DNA of 64,000 nt, taken from positions 1,984,001-2,048,000 of the forward strand of contig NZ_CP137552.1 of NCBI RefSeq assembly GCF_039691755.1, in the 5' to 3' direction. Shown piece after piece: positions 60,599 through 64,000 of the stretch (position 1 is its first letter; every line of letters starts with the position of its first letter). Source of the DNA: Halomonas sp. Bachu 37. Lineage in GTDB: Bacteria; Pseudomonadota; Gammaproteobacteria; Pseudomonadales; Halomonadaceae. The position numbers and the translations under genes are program-made. The notes under the pieces were generated by a model. It saw only the letters and a program-made list of their open reading frames with translations, made no database searches and was not told the DNA's origin.

Positions 60599-61873
60599 AT
60601 GAACAACGCCCAACTCAACGAACTGAAAAAACGGTATGTCGCCAACGGTGCCGCCAGCCCCGCGACCCAGTTCGCCGACCGCGCCGAAAACGCCGAACTG
60701 TGGGATGCTGACGGCAACCGCTTCATCGATTTCGCCGGTGGCATCGGTGTGCTCAATATCGGCCACCGACACCCCAAGGTCGTCGAAGCGGTCAAGGCCC
60801 AGCTGGACAAGGTCATGCACACCTGCCAGACCGTGATGCCTTATGAAGGCTACGTGAAAGTGGCGGAACAGCTTAGCCGGATCACCCCGGTGCGCGGCAA
60901 CGCCAAGGTCATGCTCGCCAATTCCGGTGCCGAAGCGCTGGAAAACGCGGTCAAGATCGCCCGCGCCGCCACCGGCAAGACCAACGTGATCTGTTTCGAC
61001 GGCGGCTACCACGGGCGCACCTTCATGACCATGGCGATGAACGGCAAGGTCAACCCCTACCAGACCGACTTCGGCCCCATGCCGGGGACGGTGTTCCGCG
61101 CCCCCTACCCGGTGCCGTATCACGGTGTCAGCGAGGAGGAAGCGCTGCGTGGCCTGAAAATGACCCTGCGCACCGACGCCAACCCCAAGGATACCGCCGC
61201 GATCATTCTGGAACCCGTGCTCGGCGAAGGCGGCTTCTATCCCGCCTCGCCGTCGTTTCTCGAGGCGATCCGCGAGTTGTGCGACGAGCACGGCATGCTG
61301 ATGATCATCGACGAGGTGCAAAGCGGTTTCGGCCGTACCGGCAAGATGTTCGCCATCGAACACAGCGGTGTCGAGCCAGACATCATCACCATGGCCAAGA
61401 GCATGGCCGACGGCATGCCCATCTCGGCGATCGTGGGCACCGACAAGCACATGGATGCTTCCGGCCCCAACTCGCTGGGCGGAACCTACACCGGCAGCCC
61501 CACCGCCTGCGCCGCTGCCCTGGCGGTCCTGGAGGTTTTCGAAGAGGAGAACATACTCGAGCAGAGCCAAGCGCTGGGCGACAAGCTGGCCTCACGATTC
61601 ACCCAGTGGCAGGAGAGCTACGACTGTATCGATAACGCGCGCAACATGGGTGCCATGGCGGCTTTCGACCTGGTATCCGACAAGTCCTGCCATACGCCCG
61701 ATGCAGACCTTGCCGGTGCGCTATGCAAGAAAGCGCGGGAAAACGGCCTGATCCTGCTATCGTGTGGCATGTACGGCAATACCATTCGCTTTTTGATGCC
61801 CGTCACCATCGAAGACAAGGTGCTCGAGGAAGGGTTCGAGATCATCGAGAATTGCCTGAATCAGCTAGTCTAG
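60599..61873 (+). CDS. davT: 4-aminobutyrate / 5-aminovalerate aminotransferase
   Basis: A class III PLP aminotransferase of 424 residues. It has FAGGIGVLNIGHRHPKVVEAV, MLANSGAEALENAVKIAR, GGYHGRTFM, the cofactor Asp in IIDEVQSGFGRTG and the Schiff-base Lys in MAKSMADGMP. GTYTGSPTACAAALAVLEVF and the C-terminal GNTIRFLMP arginine follow. AGGAG lies seven bases before the ATG. In this context it most likely converts 5-aminovalerate to glutarate semialdehyde (DavT); GABA transaminase activity (GabT) cannot be excluded. The semialdehyde dehydrogenase (DavD) is not in the window. Confidence 0.9.
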   Translation: MNNAQLNELKKRYVANGAASPATQFADRAENAELWDADGNRFIDFAGGIGVLNIGHRHPKVVEAVKAQLDKVMHTCQTVMPYEGYVKVAEQLSRITPVRGNAKVMLANSGAEALENAVKIARAATGKTNVICFDGGYHGRTFMTMAMNGKVNPYQTDFGPMPGTVFRAPYPVPYHGVSEEEALRGLKMTLRTDANPKDTAAIILEPVLGEGGFYPASPSFLEAIRELCDEHGMLMIIDEVQSGFGRTGKMFAIEHSGVEPDIITMAKSMADGMPISAIVGTDKHMDASGPNSLGGTYTGSPTACAAALAVLEVFEEENILEQSQALGDKLASRFTQWQESYDCIDNARNMGAMAAFDLVSDKSCHTPDADLAGALCKKARENGLILLSCGMYGNTIRFLMPVTIEDKVLEEGFEIIENCLNQLV

Positions 61874-61895
61874 TCTGCCTTGCCGTAAAGTGCCG

Positions 61896-61943
61896 AACCG
61901 GCCACCGCCACCTTATCTGAACTCGGCGGCATGGCCGGTTTTT
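61896..61943 (+). terminator. terminator after davT
   Basis: aaccggcca and tggccggtt form a nine-base perfect stem, with inner GC pairing (gccgcc / ggcggc type), followed by five T residues. It begins 22 bases after the davT stop. Confidence 0.75.
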
Positions 61944-62123
61944 CATTGCCCGCCAGGAGACTCCAGAAGCGATAAAAAAGGGATGAGAAACACCCATTAA
62001 ATTAACCAGAAAAATGATCCTACTCCACCAAACAAAAAACCTAAAATCGCCCCAGCCAGACAGGCCGAGCCAATAAAGAAATAACTTGGCCTATATCAAT
62101 TCAGGTTTGTGGAGGAATCGCCC

Positions 62124-62533
62124 ATGCTCGCGATTGCAGCAAAAGAAAGTATCTTTTCGTCTATAAAAAACTTCTCCAGCATGAGTGCGTTTAAACCTGA
62201 CTCCCCTATAAATAGCTGCGACGAGGCGGTTAACACCTGCTTGCCCGAAGAGCAGTTTCTCTTGATTCAGGACCACGAAATACAGGCGAAGTACCGTTAC
62301 CGTGGGCTGGAGTTGAGTTTTCTTACCTTCAGCCCGGTCATTAGCCGTTTGATGGCGGTTCTGGGTATCGAAGCGGAGCAATCGCTTTCCCGCCTGGCGG
62401 AGGTTGCCAGGCAACTTGATCTCAAGGTGGAGAAAAAAGAGGCTGATTCCCATGGCGTAATACCCGCCGAACTACACAGCCAGCATTTCTTTATCGTCGA
62501 TGAAACCATTGCACTACGGGCTTTATATTGTTC
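62124..62533 (+). pseudogene. unknown gene, 5' part, interrupted by an IS3-family element
   Basis: ATG at 62124 is preceded by GGAGG at seven bases and opens a frame of about 136 codons before the IS begins at 62534. The product begins MLAIAAKESIFSSIKNF and contains EEQFLLIQDHEIQAKYRYRGLELSFL and VISRLMAVLGIEAEQSLSRLAEVARQLDLKVE. I do not recognise the family. Base composition is more A/T-rich than the surroundings. If the IS and one four-base target copy are removed, the frame continues into 63763-63919. Confidence 0.6.
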
Positions 62534-62554
62534 TGGTCAAGTCAGAGCGGACAC
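62534..62554. repeat. IS3-family inverted repeat, left (transposase 3' end)
   Basis: Twenty-one bases starting TGGTCAAGTC and ending agagcggacac match the reverse complement of the right end at 18 positions. Confidence 0.85.
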
Positions 62555-62558
62555 ATTT

Positions 62559-63368
62559 TCAAGCCGCAGCCGCCAGTTCGATCTCCCTCGGCGTCTGATA
62601 GCCTAGGGTCGAGTGAAGCCGGCAACTGTTGTACTCCATCTCGATGTAGTCGATTACATCCCGCCGTGCCGCCTGTCGGCTCGCATACCGCTGGTCAGCC
62701 AACCACTCGCTTTTCAGTGAGCCAAAAAAGCGCTCCATGACGGCATTATCCCAGCAGTTCCCCTTGCGGCTCATCGAGGCCTGGAACCCATGCCGAACAA
62801 GCGTGCCGCGGTACTCATGCGACGCGTATTGGCTCCCGCGATCGCTATGATGAATCAACCCTCTACCGGGTTGCCGGCGGCCCACGCCCATCTCCAGGGC
62901 GTCCAGGACCAGTTGCGTGCGCATGTGCTCGGCCATCGCCCAGCCCACCAACTGCCGGTCGTGGAGGTCGAGCACCGCCGCCAGGTAGAGCCATCCTTCC
63001 AACGTCCAGATAGCCGTAATATCAGCCACCCAGGCCCGATTCGGTGCCGCCACCGTGAATTGGCGATTCAAGAGGTTGGGCGCCACCGGCAGGGTGTGCT
63101 GGGTATCGGTCGTATGACGCCAGCGTCGCCGCTGGCGTGCCTCTACACCGGCTTCCCGCATCAGGCTTCGGGCCTGGTAACGACCGACCTCATAGCCACG
63201 GCGTCGCAGTTCTTTGGCCATGCGGCGGCTGCCGTAGCTGCCGCGCTTCCGGCGATGGATCTCTCTGACCTCATGGAGCAGGGCCTGTCGATGGTCATCA
63301 GGGTCACGTCGTCGCCAGGCATAGAAACCGCTCCGGCTGACCCGCATGACCCGACACAACACGGCCAC
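62559..63368 (-). CDS. IS3-family transposase OrfB (DDE integrase domain)
   Basis: The frame encodes a 269-residue core with an HTH_21-like start (SRRMAKELRRRGYEVGRYQARSLMREAGV) and an rve integrase domain. The DDE residues are in VADITAIW, IHHSDRGSQYAS and NAVMERFFGSLKSEW. The listed start is a GTG. The frame stays open upstream to the slippery site at 63440-63446 (ELRYQFIESEKATYPV), so the active protein is probably the OrfAB fusion made by -1 frameshifting. There is no internal damage; it looks functional. Confidence 0.93.
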   Translation of the reverse strand: MAVLCRVMRVSRSGFYAWRRRDPDDHRQALLHEVREIHRRKRGSYGSRRMAKELRRRGYEVGRYQARSLMREAGVEARQRRRWRHTTDTQHTLPVAPNLLNRQFTVAAPNRAWVADITAIWTLEGWLYLAAVLDLHDRQLVGWAMAEHMRTQLVLDALEMGVGRRQPGRGLIHHSDRGSQYASHEYRGTLVRHGFQASMSRKGNCWDNAVMERFFGSLKSEWLADQRYASRQAARRDVIDYIEMEYNSCRLHSTLGYQTPREIELAAAA

Positions 63369-63406
63369 GGGGTAGGTGGCCTTCTCCGACTCGATGAACT
63401 GGTATC

Positions 63407-63700
63407 TCAGTTCGACTCTTTGGCGAAGAAGGCCGCCGCCTTTTTTAAAATATCCTTTTCAACCTGAAGCTTACGAACTTCTTCGCGGAGCTTCTTGATC
63501 TCGGCGTCGCGATCGTCCTCCTGCCGCCCCGGGGTGCCGGAGCCCTGCTGGCGGTGCTTGCGGCACCAGCGGTCCAGCACGCTGCGCTCCACGCCCAGGC
63601 GCCGGGCGGCCTCGGATACGGAATACCCCTGATCGCTCACCAGGCTCACTGCATCCGCCTTGAATTCATCGGAAAACCGACGTCGAGTCTTCTTGGTCAT
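63407..63700 (-). CDS. IS3-family OrfA (HTH protein)
   Basis: The ATG at 63700 has GGAGG six bases upstream and gives 97 residues. The helix-turn-helix is RRRFSDEFKADAVSLVSDQGYSVSEAARRLGVERSVLDRWCRKH, followed by a leucine-zipper-like coiled coil (DAEIKKLREEVRKLQVEKDILKKA). The end of the frame overlaps the extended orfB frame across the slippery site. Confidence 0.93.
   Translation of the reverse strand: MTKKTRRRFSDEFKADAVSLVSDQGYSVSEAARRLGVERSVLDRWCRKHRQQGSGTPGRQEDDRDAEIKKLREEVRKLQVEKDILKKAAAFFAKESN
63440..63446 (-). other. A6G slippery heptamer for -1 frameshifting
   Basis: On the minus strand AAAAAAG lies near the end of orfA (…ILKKAAAFF). The orfB frame is -1 relative to orfA and is open from this point, so ribosome slippage here would create OrfAB. 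Confidence 0.75.
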
Positions 63701-63737
63701 GAACACCTCCACTGCCTCCATTATGAGGCTTACCGGG

Positions 63738-63758
63738 GTGTCCGCTCTAATTGGACCA
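63738..63758. repeat. IS3-family inverted repeat, right (transposase 5' end)
   Basis: gtgtccgctct at the inner side and TTGGACCA at the outer end; it matches the left repeat at 18 of 21 positions. Confidence 0.85.
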
Positions 63759-63762
63759 CTTC

Positions 63763-63919
63763 AAACAATGCACTTACTTCAGCGCAACACTCTTTGAAGT
63801 TTCATGAGTTGTTATTAAAGACCTGTGCCACATTGGAGCTGCACAATTTCATCAAGCGCTCCATCAAACAGAAACGCAACACATGCCAGATCCTCGAAGA
63901 AATTAAGGATAGACTCTAG
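63763..63919 (+). pseudogene. unknown gene, 3' part, displaced by the IS
   Basis: Fifty-one codons in frame with the 62124 gene once the IS and one four-base target copy are removed. They read NNALTSAQHSLKFHELLLKT, then a basic helix (HNFIKRSIKQKRNTCQ) and ILEEIKDRL before the TAG at 63917-63919. The joined protein would be about 188 residues. The frame is not open if three or no bases are removed, which supports the four-base duplication. Confidence 0.55.
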
Positions 63920-63931
63920 CTGTCGCAACTA

Positions 63932-63963
63932 TACCTTATCGAAGCTGTACCTTATCGAAGCTG
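63932..63963. repeat. two perfect 16-bp tandem repeats
   Basis: taccttatcgaagctg occurs twice in direct succession at the end of the window. On the minus strand a frame of about 20 codons runs in from the window edge and stops within the repeat; it is too short to name. Confidence 0.85.
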
Positions 63964-64000
63964 TAGCGCCGCTCCGTCATGCCCATCAACTGGACCATTG

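Larger units (their letters stand above)
62534..63758 (-). mobile_element. IS3-family insertion sequence, complete
   Basis: A 1225-base element bounded by 21-base imperfect inverted repeats (62534-62554 and 63738-63758; 18 of 21 matching, outer ends TGGTC, inner core agagcggacac). It holds two overlapping minus-strand frames joined by a -1 frameshift window, the standard IS3 layout. The flanking tetranucleotides GTTC (62530-62533) and CTTC (63759-63762) differ by one base and are probably the target-site duplication. It splits a plus-strand gene. Confidence 0.93.

Noticed and set aside
62531..63761. Three-base target duplication for the IS
   Set aside because: The flanking triplets are TTC and CTT, which do not match; the four-base GTTC/CTTC reading matches three of four and restores the host frame.
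63964..64000. Partial gene entering from the right edge on the minus strand
   Set aside because: About 20 codons (ending near RRYSFDKVQLR) are too few to support any assignment; noted only with the repeat.

Overview
The window looks like a chromosomal segment of a halophilic gammaproteobacterium close to Halomonas (Halomonadaceae). This is inferred from high GC, acidic proteins, a sodium-pumping oxaloacetate decarboxylase, and gene orders shared with Pseudomonas and E. coli (smc-zipA-ligA; pilMNOPQ-aroK-aroB; recA-recX-alaS-lysC-csrA-tRNA-Ser-tRNA-Arg; mutS-fdxA). Apart from the last 2 kb it is mostly core genome.

Layout. 1-13,835 (minus strand): a complete cytochrome c maturation operon ccmABCDEFGHI runs directly into smc, zipA and the 5' half of ligA. 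14,009-15,102 (plus): a LexA-box-preceded small protein with a LexA/UmuD-type peptidase fold but no catalytic serine, overlapping a yigZ-like gene. 15,169-18,634 (minus): oadGAB, the Na+-translocating oxaloacetate decarboxylase, divergent from dusC. 20,057-26,485 (minus): recA (with SOS box)-recX-alaS-lysC-csrA-tRNA-Ser-2x tRNA-Arg. 26,573-30,283: pncC divergent from mutS, then fdxA. 30,383-30,731: an unannotated-type region that reads as a CsrA-sequestering sRNA of the RsmZ/CsrB class, with a perfect GacA-type upstream site. 30,799-34,676: pyrG-kdsA-eno. 34,793-41,377: a cupin gene and gltBD. 41,846-48,432: pilMNOPQ-aroK-aroB. 48,644-51,172: PBP1A. 51,207-54,801: a TAXI-type TRAP transporter with a DUF1850 partner. 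55,024-55,823: a TSUP permease preceded by a short coupled leader ORF. 55,871-61,873: a glutarate/5-aminovalerate catabolic cluster (lhgO, GntR regulator, gcdH, CoA-transferase, aminotransferase). 62,124-63,919: an unknown gene split by a complete IS3-family element.

How it fits together. CsrA (20.5 kb) and its likely antagonist sRNA (30.4 kb) lie in the same window, the latter in the fdxA-adjacent position known for rsmZ in Pseudomonas. Two SOS boxes mark recA and the peptidase-like gene. The glutarate cluster would convert 5-aminovalerate to glutarate semialdehyde and glutarate to crotonyl-CoA, but the dehydrogenase linking them, and the glutarate hydroxylase that would feed LhgO, are not in the window. 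All calls are from reading the sequence; no database search was run.
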